From contig NZ_FYDX01000011.1 in assembly GCF_900187455.1 (NCBI RefSeq), forward strand, positions 62,001-126,000: a stretch of 64,000 nucleotides of DNA. Direction: 5' to 3'. The notes under the pieces were generated by a model. The model was given only the letters and a program-made list of their open reading frames with translations. It ran no database searches and was not told the origin of the DNA. This document shows positions 24,301-32,823 of the stretch, piece after piece. This DNA is from Pseudomonas sp. Irchel 3E13. GTDB lineage: Bacteria > Pseudomonadota > Gammaproteobacteria > Pseudomonadales > Pseudomonadaceae. The translations under genes were made by a program, and so were the position numbers. Within the stretch, counting starts at the first letter, position 1, and the number at the start of each line of letters is the position of its first letter.

Positions 24301-26965
24301 GTACGACGCCCAGTGCTTCCCGCTGCGCCAGCGGCAGCGCCTCGAGCACCGCCGCATACAAATCATCAGGGGGCGCTACGGCGAGCGGATCGTCGGGGCT
24401 GGCAACCTGATAGCCTTCGTCGCCCTTGAGCAGCACCTTGTGAAGCGGCGCATCCTCGGGCCCCACGCTATCGATCACGCGTCCGTCGAGGGCGCCTTCG
24501 CGGATTTCCAGGCGCACCAGCGGCGACCACCCCGGCAGGGTTTCAAGGCTGTGCAGAACAAGAATGTCGCTGTCGGAACTGCTCACATGTTGCAGATGCA
24601 GGCCCTCGTAGGCCCGCGCCAGACGCACGTTGCGCTGATAAATGCGGGCCTCTTCGGCGAGTCGCAACGGCACCGTGCGCTCATCCTTGAGTTGCGCCAG
24701 TTCGGTCGCGTCGGCATGCGCCAGCAATTCGTCGGCCACCACCACGGGTAACCCGGTGAACGTTTCCGTCAACAACAGCGCTTCGGCGGACGCCTCCGCC
24801 TGCAGTGCGTCATACCGGGCAGCGAACAACGCCGCCCGCTGCGAACGGCTCATGCCTTCGCTGACAGCGCCCAGCGCCTGGTCAAGTCGCAAGCGCTGGA
24901 GGCTATCGATGAGCAACGCGGGTGGTCGCTCACTGTCGGCCAATGCGCGCCGCAATTGCGCCGGGTGGGTGTGACTGATGTGAAGAAGGCGGCGGGTGGT
25001 GGGTTCCGGCAGCCCCTCCGCCAACGGACCCAGCCGTTGGAACAGGGTCTGCCCTTCCCACTCCAGCGGCTGGTCTAGCTCATGCAACCAGGCGCCGGCG
25101 CCGTTGCTGCGCAATAAGGGCCGGTAAGCGTCGGCCCGGTTCGGGTGCGCCAGGTAATGCGCGGAACCCGGCGAGTCCGACTTGACGCAAAAAGTGCGAT
25201 CCTCCAGCGCCAGCCAGCGTTTGCCCTGGTAGCTGTAGAGCCCGACGGCGTCGGGCTTGAGCCCCCCGGGCAGAACAATGTCATGGGCGAAGGGCCGCAG
25301 GTCGGGTTGCCACAGCCGGTGACTGCCATCCTCGAGGCGTACCGTCCGCATCGGCTCCACCGCCGGTGGCACCTCCAGCGCGGGGATGCCGCGCCCGGCG
25401 TGCCAGAACGCACCGAACGCGGCAATCTCGGCGAGGTTCTCGAGCACATCCATCAGGTACGCCCACGCCTGGTCGCGATCGCCCTCCGCCAGGCTGTGGA
25501 AACCTTCGTAGACTTCATAACCCAGTTGCGCGGCGGTAACCGCCAGCATGGCCAAACCCACCGCCGGAATCACGAAGGCCGCGATATTGAGCGCACTGAA
25601 CGACACTTCGACGAAATAGCGCAGCCGGTCATCGCGGGTTTTCTGGTCTTCGTCCGCGGTCGGCACCGCATGGAACCGGGCATCATCCCTGAGCACGGCG
25701 ATTTTCTGCCGCACGACACTGGTCAGCACGGCGCCAGAAATGATCTGTGTGCCCAGGACAAGACTGGCATTGCTGTCCTTGCGCTCCTCATACCAGCCGC
25801 CACTGTTCCAGACCTTTGGGTTAAAGGCCTTGCGGATCTTGGCAAACACTTCATTACGTTGCCGCGCAGGAATGAAACGCTCGAAAAACCTCAGGTACTG
25901 CGGCTGCAGCAACTTGTCGCGCAACGCGTCATGAAAATGCTGGAACGATGCGTACTCTTTGATCGGGCTGAAGGGGTCGCCCGGTATGTAGGCGATGATG
26001 GCTTTCTTACTGCTATCACGCACCCATTGCGGATGGCCGATCACATACTGGACCAGGCGGTATTCACCGGCGATCACAATGCCCGTCAGTTCGACCCCCC
26101 ATAGCGTCAGAAAACCGCAGCGCAGCGGCGTCGCTATCGGTGACGGGTCCGGCCGGGTCAGACGCTTCAATAAGGTGTTGTACAGAAGCGCGCTGATGTC
26201 ATTTTTCAAATACGCCATGTGCGCCTGAAGTATCAGCGCCGACCCCTCGCAGCGCGCAAAGGGGATGTATTTTTTATCGGCATCCGCCACGGCGCCATCC
26301 AGTACCGCATCAAGCAACTTCTGGTATTGCCCACCCAGGTCCAGGGTCCGGCAGAGTGCAGCGAACGCTTCAGGCTCGATCGCGACAGGGCTGCTGCGTT
26401 GCGTCGTTGCATCTTCGGTATAGATGCTCGACTTCAGCCGGGAATATTGCATGCCGCCTGGCTCGGCTTCCCAGGCTTCGAAGTTTTGCAGGGCGGCGCG
26501 CAACAACGTCTGGGTCGCGGCTCTCGCGGACCTGGAACTCTCGACAAGCGGGTCCCTGGAGATGGCAACGAACGAGCCATCGCCCTGTACGCGCCCGGCA
26601 TGAAACAGCCAGGTAGTGCGCACATCGAGGCTGAGGTTGAACTGTTGCTGAATCGCGGCCTTGAGCAACGGTTCGGCGAACACTTCGATGTCGGGAATCC
26701 GGGCCAACAGGGTGGCAAGCGTCTTCTCCAGACGGCGATGCACCGCATAGGCCCGCGGTAATAACCTGGCCACTCGCGGATGTTCTTGCATGGCTTTGAC
26801 GAACCAGGGCGCGGCGTTCGGCCCCGTAGCACGGAGTGCTCGGTGCTCGTCAGCGGGGGCCTTTGTCAGCCATAGCGGAATCTTGTTTTTAACCGCCTCA
26901 TACTGCGAACTTTCCACCACCGGTTTTTCGCTCAACGGTATGAGAGCGCCGATCGAATTCGACAT
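21323..26965 (-). CDS. NEL-type E3 ubiquitin ligase toxin-like protein, copy 1
   Basis: A giant 1880-residue protein. Residues about 25-1000 resemble the dermonecrotic-toxin-like (DUF6543) region of Pseudomonas proteins, including a hydrophobic pair near 458-490 (FVIPAVGLAMLAVTAAQLGY) and the conserved SPMRLADGRVGYPLSGRG. Two copies of a helical+LRR module follow (about 985-1290 and 1297-1565), then an acidic Ser-rich linker. The C-terminus is a NEL domain with the catalytic-type Cys 1689 in DTCPDGIRLEFNQM. NEL ligases attach ubiquitin to proteins of eukaryotic hosts. ATG 26965 is supported by GAGG 7 nt upstream. It has no signal peptide. Unlike copies 2-4 it lacks the shared upstream element. 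Confidence 0.88.
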   Translation of the reverse strand: MSNSIGALIPLSEKPVVESSQYEAVKNKIPLWLTKAPADEHRALRATGPNAAPWFVKAMQEHPRVARLLPRAYAVHRRLEKTLATLLARIPDIEVFAEPLLKAAIQQQFNLSLDVRTTWLFHAGRVQGDGSFVAISRDPLVESSRSARAATQTLLRAALQNFEAWEAEPGGMQYSRLKSSIYTEDATTQRSSPVAIEPEAFAALCRTLDLGGQYQKLLDAVLDGAVADADKKYIPFARCEGSALILQAHMAYLKNDISALLYNTLLKRLTRPDPSPIATPLRCGFLTLWGVELTGIVIAGEYRLVQYVIGHPQWVRDSSKKAIIAYIPGDPFSPIKEYASFQHFHDALRDKLLQPQYLRFFERFIPARQRNEVFAKIRKAFNPKVWNSGGWYEERKDSNASLVLGTQIISGAVLTSVVRQKIAVLRDDARFHAVPTADEDQKTRDDRLRYFVEVSFSALNIAAFVIPAVGLAMLAVTAAQLGYEVYEGFHSLAEGDRDQAWAYLMDVLENLAEIAAFGAFWHAGRGIPALEVPPAVEPMRTVRLEDGSHRLWQPDLRPFAHDIVLPGGLKPDAVGLYSYQGKRWLALEDRTFCVKSDSPGSAHYLAHPNRADAYRPLLRSNGAGAWLHELDQPLEWEGQTLFQRLGPLAEGLPEPTTRRLLHISHTHPAQLRRALADSERPPALLIDSLQRLRLDQALGAVSEGMSRSQRAALFAARYDALQAEASAEALLLTETFTGLPVVVADELLAHADATELAQLKDERTVPLRLAEEARIYQRNVRLARAYEGLHLQHVSSSDSDILVLHSLETLPGWSPLVRLEIREGALDGRVIDSVGPEDAPLHKVLLKGDEGYQVASPDDPLAVAPPDDLYAAVLEALPLAQREALGVVPGGKAALRLHLHEQPLLPRPQALEALHMQAAQPGARSPMRLADGRVGYPLSGRGALAAYVTEDTLLDKIRHLEFPDIFAEAILQAFYSAGFSRAAISERLDQLIVEQHVLLSSLSHWRQDLSAVGRASEAHVICRDRITLALWEHWRGNNLPEIGRTDRALRLESIFVSDFPEQLPAFVYERVQALVLREFIVEAPAAVFGADGALQYHGMLPQFLQRFGRVRVLELHHSIGWPVRDLPRVVALSYPRLRRLHLNNLQLYLDWQALEPLASLTELQHLDLSGNFLADAPNIHFTGLHLQNPELNLHALGPNLSSLALDRVGMTRWPNWLDSQALSRISVLSLVDNRLLELPAHILRNDINAHHTRVALRGNAFSRQATLNARLSEGAGRRFSFDMDISETLQADLNLHQHERGQLIEALEMWRESSTSTRPLSEQQIAARHRVSDSLVDFWRDKAQGNASPLLQLESLALDDFPPRLPDFFYQRVRRLELTMPIGTTEMLDRFLTSFPQLEELAISGRAPPATDLPGSLRTMHALRSLALTYQGLHIDQGAVDLIASLPQLSSLELDGNTLGTITNVSGLTARHFDLLSMNEMGIDTWPTWLDQLIPQRVEVLSLESNRLTELPEYLLENRRNPEGLTEISLLDNPLNYETMRRAYVSIADNRPFVFEIDLPDEIRQLHGDAHLSDSEESLGSLAHSHGGSASSGEEDFPVDNWLIGSVDENEARRGTWEQLEGFEDAPDLLRMIGRLRYTADFRNAVSRPELVARVWRVLDVTAQNIELRQTLNGMAQEPLDQLRSYDTCPDGIRLEFNQMEIQVFTLQSLQEVPEGQRGSTLYRLVRRLYRLHELDTIARDEAGTRDEAEVRLVYRMHWAEELDLPLPPSRMLYRTVADVRPIELDRALDRVRQGEGGQPFLVYAAQQDFWVAYLREVYAERFNLINNMFQARVLELLDLYPDDIPERASERVRELEARVRQDERSLLDELTNLEGHAND

Positions 26966-27087
26966 GGGACTGCCTCGGGTCATCAATAGGAATCCCAGCG
27001 TAGCGACAACGATCGGGCTGAATTGAATACAAGAATATTTTCACTGCCCCCTGGTCTTGCGCGGGCCAGGCCCGCGGCGGCCGCTGT

Positions 27088-30000
27088 CTATACGAGCTCC
27101 AGTCCCTCGAGGTTGGTCAACTCATGAATCAGGTTCAGTTCGTCGCTCTGCAACTGCGTCTCCAGTGTCCGCACCCGCTCACTGGCCCGCTCCGGCGCAT
27201 CGCCAGGATACAAATCCAGCAACTCCAGCACCCGTGACTGGAACATCTCCCTGAGTGCGCTGAAGCGTTCGGCGTAAGCCTCGCGAAGGTGGGCCACCCA
27301 GAAGTCTCGCTGCGCCGCGTAGCTCATGAACGGCTGGCCGCCCTCGCCCTGCTGGACCCTCACCAGTGCCCGCTGCAGTTCTCCCGGCTGAAGGTCCGCC
27401 ACCGGGCGAAACAACATCCGTACCGGCGGCAGCGGCAAGTCCAGTTCCTGGGCCCACTGCAGCCGATACGCCAGCCGCACTTCCGCCTCGTCGCGCGCGC
27501 CGGTCTGCTCACGCGCAATGCTGTCGAGTTCCTGCAGCCGATAAAGACGCCGGACCAACCGATACAGTGCCGGTCCACGCTGTTCCTGGGGCACATCGCG
27601 CAGCGACTGCTGGGTGAAAACCTGGACTTCCATCTGATTGAATTCCAGGCGAATGCCGTCCGGGCAGGTGTCGTAGTTTCTGAGCTGGAGCAGCGGCTCC
27701 TGCGCCATGCCGTTGAGCGCCAGGCGTAATTGCTCGTCCTCGGCGCAAGCCTCCAGCACTCGCCATACACGGCCGACCAGTTCGGGCCGGACGCTGGCGC
27801 TGCGATAGTCGGCCGTGAACTGTAAACGGCCGATCAACCTCAACAAGTCCGAGGCATCGTTCGCGCTTTCCAATCGCTGCCAAACACCCAGCCGCGCTTC
27901 GTTCTGCTCTGCACTGTCAAGCAACCAGGGGGCGGAACTGTTGTAGCCCTCATCAGAGCTTTCACTGGAGCTGCGGCTGAATTGCCCTGGCCCGGTAACC
28001 TCCTCCGAGTCCGATGAGTGCGGATCGGCTGACAGCCTCTGGATGTCCTCGGGAACGTTCATGCGAAACACGAAGGGCCGATGCCCCGACTCGGAAATGA
28101 AGGCACGGCGCATGGTCTCGTAGCTCAGCGGGTTGTTTAGCAGCGATATCTCGGAGGAGTCATTCAGGTTGCGGTGGTTTTGCAGGAGGTACTCCGGCAA
28201 TTCGGTCAGAAGATTGTTGTCCAGGCACAGCACCTGGACCTGATGCGGAATCAACTCGCTGAGCCAGTCCGGCCAGGTCTGCATACCGACACCCGACAGG
28301 CTCAGCATATTCAGGTAACGGCTGCTGAGCGCGGACACATCGGTGATGGTCCCCAGGGTGTTTCCATCCAGTTCCAGCGACCACAGTTCCGGTAAAAGGG
28401 CGATGAAGTCGACCACGCCCTGGTCAAGGAGTATTTGCTGGTCAATCAGGGCAAGGGACCGGAGTTCCCTGAGTTGCAGCAAGGCCTCCGGCAACACGGT
28501 CATCGGCGTCACCTGCGCGCTGATATTCAGCTCTTCCAGTTGCGGGAACCGCAGCAGCAGTTGGTTGAGTTCATCCACTGTCCCGCTCGGGCGCAGCAGG
28601 TCCAGGCGACGGACCTGTTCATAGAAAAAGTCGGGTAATTGCCCGGGAAAGTCAGCGAGCGCTATCGAATCCAGTCGCAGCAGCGGGGTGAAGAAGCTCT
28701 GAACGTACTCACCCCAGAAATCCATGATGACGTCGCTGATGCGTCCACGCAGCCGGGCCTGTTGCTCACCCTGAAGCGGCGTCGATCCGGGCGCTTCACG
28801 CCACTGCTCGATGGACTCGGTCAACAACCGGGTCTGCGCTATGCACGCATCCAGTTCGGCCTGCAGCCTGGCGGGAACATCGAGGTCGAAGCTGAACCGT
28901 CTGCCCACGCCCTCGCTCAGCCGCACATTGAAGATTGTTTGCCGGGAAAGCACATTGCCGCGCAACAACACCCGCGTGTGATAGACCGAATTGCCCTGGT
29001 TGCGCAGCATCGGTTCCGATAGCTCAGTGAGGTGGTTGTCGACCAGGGACACTTCGCTGATGTTTTCCAGTGCCCGACTGTCGAGCCAGTCCGGCCAATG
29101 CGTCAGGCCCATGTTATTCAGCCCCAGATAGTCCAGCTCCGGCTCGTTGAGCTGGGTGACCGAATCGACGTCAAGCGGGTTGCCGCTGAGATCAAGTCGG
29201 CGCAAGTCCCTCATTGCACGAAAGTCGTCGAATACACGTTGGTTCACGGTCAGGTGCTGGTTAGTCAGGCGCAGCTCCCTCAACCACGGGAAACTTTGCA
29301 TCACAATCTGCGGCAAGTCATTGGCCAGCCATCCCGTGCCGCGATTGAGGCTCAGCGAGGTCACCTCGGGAAACCGCTGCAAAAAGCCCGACAACTGCTG
29401 GTCCTGGCGCACGCTGCCATTGGTTTCGACAGACACTCTGAGCGCCGGCGCCGTCAGGTCCTCCAGCTCGAGCGTGTGCACCCGCTGGTAGACAAAGGCC
29501 GGCAAGTGTTCGGGAAAGTCGTCCACATAGATCGAGCGCAATTGCAAAGGCCTGCCGCTGCGACCGATCTCGGGCAGAGCATTGCCTCGCCAGTGCGCCC
29601 ACAACGCCTCGCCGATCCGCTCGCGACTGGCGACCCGCTCAGTGCCAGGGCTGGCCTGGTTTGCGCTGGCGTTCGCCCATTCGGCCAGGCTGTCACTCAG
29701 CGCGCGCCGCTCCTCAAGCAAGACGTCAAGCCGCTCGTTGATGGCGGCCCGGCTCAGGCACACGCTGTAGAGATCGCGCAAGACGTCTTCGGGAAAGGCG
29801 TCCTCGAGTTCGAGCAGGCGCACTTTGTCGAGCAAGGTGTCTTCGGTGATGTAGCCGGGCAGGACGCCGCGCCCACTCAGCGGATAACCCGATCGGCCGT
29901 CGGCCAGGCGCATCGGCGAGCGGGCGGCGGGGCGCAACGGTTGCATCTTCAAAAGCGCGCGCAGGTCCTGGCGCGACAGCAACGGTTGGGCCTGCACCTT

Positions 30001-32679
30001 GAGTTTCAACGCCAGCGCCGGATTGTCCCCGACCAGCGCCAGGGCTTCGCGCTCGGGCGCTGTCAGCGCCTGTAGCACCCCGGCATACAGATCGACCGAG
30101 GCCGACGTCGGCGGGGCGCCGTGCACGCGATAGCCTTCGGCATCCTCGATCAGCAGGCGGCGCGCGGGCGCATCGGCCGGGCCGAGGCTGTCGAGCAGTT
30201 CGCCGTCGAACGTCATGGCCCTGACCTCAATACGCATCGCCGCCGGCCAGCCCGGCAGCCGCTCCAGGCTGTGCAGCATGAGCTTGGCGCTGTCGGGGTT
30301 GTCTATGTAGCGCAAGAACAGCCCTTCATAAGCCCGCGCCAAGCGCACTTTTTGCAGGTAGGCACGGGCTTCCCCGGCAAGGCGCAGCGGAATCTTTCGT
30401 TCGCTGCGCAGGTGCGCCAGTTCCGCGGCATCGGCGTGCGTCAGCAGTTCCTCGATCACCTTGGCGGGCAGGCTGGAAAAGCTGTGCTTGAACAATCGCG
30501 CCTCCACCGAAAGGGTCGGGTTGAGCCGTTCATACGCGCCGTTGAACAACTGCGCCCGTTGTGCCCGGCTTACGCTTTCGCCCACCGTTTCGAGCACCTG
30601 ATCGAGCCGGAAACGCTCAACCGTGTCGCTGAGCAGCGCCGGTGGCCGCTGCCCTTCAGCCAAGGCGCGACGCAACTGCGCCTCATGGGTATCGCTGACA
30701 TACAGGGCGCGTTGGGCGGCCTCGTCGGACAGCTCGTCGCCCTCTGCGCCCAAGCGCCGGAACAGGGTCAGCCCTTCCCATTCCAGCGGCTCGTCAAGCT
30801 CGTGCAGCCAGGCGCCCGCCGTGTTGTGGCGCACGGCGGGGCGGTACGCATCGGCGCGCCCCGGGTGCTCCAGATAGCTGCCGTTTTCCCCGTCCATGAC
30901 CGAATAAGTGCGCCCTTCCAGAGGCAGCCATTGCTTGCCTTGAAAGTGGTAGAGCCCCTGCGCATCCGGCGTGAGCCCCGCGGGTAAGACGATATCGTGG
31001 GCAAAGGGTGCCAGGTCCGGTTTCCACAAGCGGGTCGCGCCATCGGGCAGGCGCACCGGGCGCATCTCCGCGACCGCCGACGGTACTTCCAGCGCCGCGA
31101 TACCCGCGCCTGACGAAGCACCGCCCAACGCCGCCATCAAGGCCAGGTTCTCGACCACGTCCATCAAATAATCCCAGGCCTGCTCGCGCTCGCCCGCGGC
31201 CATGCTGTCGATGCCTTCGTACACTTCGTAACTCAACTGCACGGCCGCGACCGCCATCATCACCGCGCCCAACCCGGGCACCACAAAAGCCGCGACGTTC
31301 AGCACGGCGAAGCTGACCTCGCCGAAGTAGCGCAGTTTGTCCATCAACGACTTGTGGTCTTCGTCGGCCGTCGGCACGGCGTGAAACAAGGCATCGTCCT
31401 TCAGGGCCGCGATCTTCTGCTGCACCAGTTTCAAAAAAATACTGCGGCCGAAGGGAAGATCGCTCAGTTTGAGGCTGGCGTCGTTGTCCTCGCCCTCTTC
31501 ATACCAGCCCCCGCTGTTCCAGACCTTGGGATGAAAAGCGCGCTGCAACGTCCCGAACAGTTCCGCGCTGTGGCGCGCCGGCACAAACCGCTGGAAGAAC
31601 TTCAGATAGTCCGGCTCGCGCAATTTGTCCCGCAGCGCCTCGCTGAAGTGGGCGAACGAGGCATATTCCCTGAGGGGCCCGAACGGGTCGTCGGGAATGT
31701 AAACAATCAGCGGTTCATTGCGATTCAGGCCATCCCAGCGTGGGTAACTGGTCGGCAGCGAACCAGGCGAGTAGCTGCCAATGATCACGATGCTTTTCAG
31801 TTCAACATCCCACGCACCGAGAAAGCCGCTCACCAGCGGCGCGCCGGAAAGCACCGGTCCATTGCTGAATGATTTGACGGCGTCATACATGCGATCGCTG
31901 ATATCGCCTTTCAGGCAGGCGAGATGCAGTTGAAGCAAAAAAGCCGAGCGCTCGAAGTCCTCGAACAGGCGCTGAGTCGCTTCACCGGCAGGTGCCGATG
32001 CCCCGGCGAGCACCGATTCGATCAACGCCTGGTATTGCCCTCCCAGGTCGAGGGTGCGGCAGAGGGCGGCAAATTGTTCCGGCACGATATCGAGGGTGGG
32101 GCCTTGCAGGGTCTCGGTAGCACTCAGCGCAACGTAGACCATCGATTCATGAGGCGGATTGGCCATGCCCGACGCTTCGGTTTCCCACGCTTCGAAGTTC
32201 TGCAGCGCGGCGAGCAGTAACGGCTGGGTCGCCGCCCTTACGGCGTTGTAGCTCGCCACCACCGGGTCCCGGGATGCGGCAACGAATGAACCATCGACGT
32301 GCACGCGGCCGGCATGAAACAGGTAGGTGCCGCGCACATCGAGGTCCATGCCGAACTGCTGGCTGATCGCGGCCTTGAGCAGCGGCTCGGCAAAGGCTTC
32401 GAGGGTGGGAATCCGCGCCAGCAGCGCATTGACCTGCGCCTCGTAACGACGGTGCTGCGCGTAGGCCTCTTGCACGTACGCACCGACGTGAGGCTTGTCA
32501 CGCAGGGCCTTCTCGATCCAGGGCGAAGCCTCCCGACCGGCTGAACGCAACGCCTGCCGTGTCGCTTGCGGTGAGTCGAGCAACCAGTCGGGGACGTTGC
32601 GTCCAATGGATTCAACACGGGCATCGTGCGGGGCTGCGGGTTCTGTTTTGCGCGTCGCAGAACGTTGTGAATCGGCCAT
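27088..32679 (-). CDS. NEL-type E3 ubiquitin ligase toxin-like protein, copy 2
   Basis: An 1863-residue paralogue of copy 1 with the same domain order. The NEL cysteine is C1672 (DTCPDGIRLEFNQM) and the linker is SSDSEEVTG...SSESSDEGYN. Block-B LRR segments such as NTLGTITDVSALSSRYL are closest to copy 1, and both proteins end in TNLEG plus a few residues, so copies 1 and 2 form a subgroup. ATG 32679 is chosen because AGG lies 7 nt upstream; ATG 32685 and a longer frame to 32748 are less likely. A GC-rich hairpin without a T-run (27060-27076) lies downstream. Confidence 0.88.
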   Translation of the reverse strand: MADSQRSATRKTEPAAPHDARVESIGRNVPDWLLDSPQATRQALRSAGREASPWIEKALRDKPHVGAYVQEAYAQHRRYEAQVNALLARIPTLEAFAEPLLKAAISQQFGMDLDVRGTYLFHAGRVHVDGSFVAASRDPVVASYNAVRAATQPLLLAALQNFEAWETEASGMANPPHESMVYVALSATETLQGPTLDIVPEQFAALCRTLDLGGQYQALIESVLAGASAPAGEATQRLFEDFERSAFLLQLHLACLKGDISDRMYDAVKSFSNGPVLSGAPLVSGFLGAWDVELKSIVIIGSYSPGSLPTSYPRWDGLNRNEPLIVYIPDDPFGPLREYASFAHFSEALRDKLREPDYLKFFQRFVPARHSAELFGTLQRAFHPKVWNSGGWYEEGEDNDASLKLSDLPFGRSIFLKLVQQKIAALKDDALFHAVPTADEDHKSLMDKLRYFGEVSFAVLNVAAFVVPGLGAVMMAVAAVQLSYEVYEGIDSMAAGEREQAWDYLMDVVENLALMAALGGASSGAGIAALEVPSAVAEMRPVRLPDGATRLWKPDLAPFAHDIVLPAGLTPDAQGLYHFQGKQWLPLEGRTYSVMDGENGSYLEHPGRADAYRPAVRHNTAGAWLHELDEPLEWEGLTLFRRLGAEGDELSDEAAQRALYVSDTHEAQLRRALAEGQRPPALLSDTVERFRLDQVLETVGESVSRAQRAQLFNGAYERLNPTLSVEARLFKHSFSSLPAKVIEELLTHADAAELAHLRSERKIPLRLAGEARAYLQKVRLARAYEGLFLRYIDNPDSAKLMLHSLERLPGWPAAMRIEVRAMTFDGELLDSLGPADAPARRLLIEDAEGYRVHGAPPTSASVDLYAGVLQALTAPEREALALVGDNPALALKLKVQAQPLLSRQDLRALLKMQPLRPAARSPMRLADGRSGYPLSGRGVLPGYITEDTLLDKVRLLELEDAFPEDVLRDLYSVCLSRAAINERLDVLLEERRALSDSLAEWANASANQASPGTERVASRERIGEALWAHWRGNALPEIGRSGRPLQLRSIYVDDFPEHLPAFVYQRVHTLELEDLTAPALRVSVETNGSVRQDQQLSGFLQRFPEVTSLSLNRGTGWLANDLPQIVMQSFPWLRELRLTNQHLTVNQRVFDDFRAMRDLRRLDLSGNPLDVDSVTQLNEPELDYLGLNNMGLTHWPDWLDSRALENISEVSLVDNHLTELSEPMLRNQGNSVYHTRVLLRGNVLSRQTIFNVRLSEGVGRRFSFDLDVPARLQAELDACIAQTRLLTESIEQWREAPGSTPLQGEQQARLRGRISDVIMDFWGEYVQSFFTPLLRLDSIALADFPGQLPDFFYEQVRRLDLLRPSGTVDELNQLLLRFPQLEELNISAQVTPMTVLPEALLQLRELRSLALIDQQILLDQGVVDFIALLPELWSLELDGNTLGTITDVSALSSRYLNMLSLSGVGMQTWPDWLSELIPHQVQVLCLDNNLLTELPEYLLQNHRNLNDSSEISLLNNPLSYETMRRAFISESGHRPFVFRMNVPEDIQRLSADPHSSDSEEVTGPGQFSRSSSESSDEGYNSSAPWLLDSAEQNEARLGVWQRLESANDASDLLRLIGRLQFTADYRSASVRPELVGRVWRVLEACAEDEQLRLALNGMAQEPLLQLRNYDTCPDGIRLEFNQMEVQVFTQQSLRDVPQEQRGPALYRLVRRLYRLQELDSIAREQTGARDEAEVRLAYRLQWAQELDLPLPPVRMLFRPVADLQPGELQRALVRVQQGEGGQPFMSYAAQRDFWVAHLREAYAERFSALREMFQSRVLELLDLYPGDAPERASERVRTLETQLQSDELNLIHELTNLEGLELV

Positions 32680-32791
32680 GAGCATACCTGCTGGCGTTGG
32701 TTGGGTTGGCGGAGGGTATAAGCCCGCCGCCTCGCCAAACAACGTCAATCCGCCCCTGGAAACCCCCGCACTTCCATCAGCAATTCAGCGG

Positions 32792-32816
32792 CTTCAAGCA
32801 CATAAATAACACCCCG
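32792..32816 (-). promoter_or_regulatory. Shared upstream element of the giant genes (copy 2)
   Basis: The minus strand reads GGGGTGTTATTTATG followed shortly by CTTGAAG, 113 bp before the copy 2 start. The same block, with a longer gap before TTTGAA, precedes copies 3 and 4. It is probably a promoter or activator site. Confidence 0.55.
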
Positions 32817-32823
32817 CCATGGG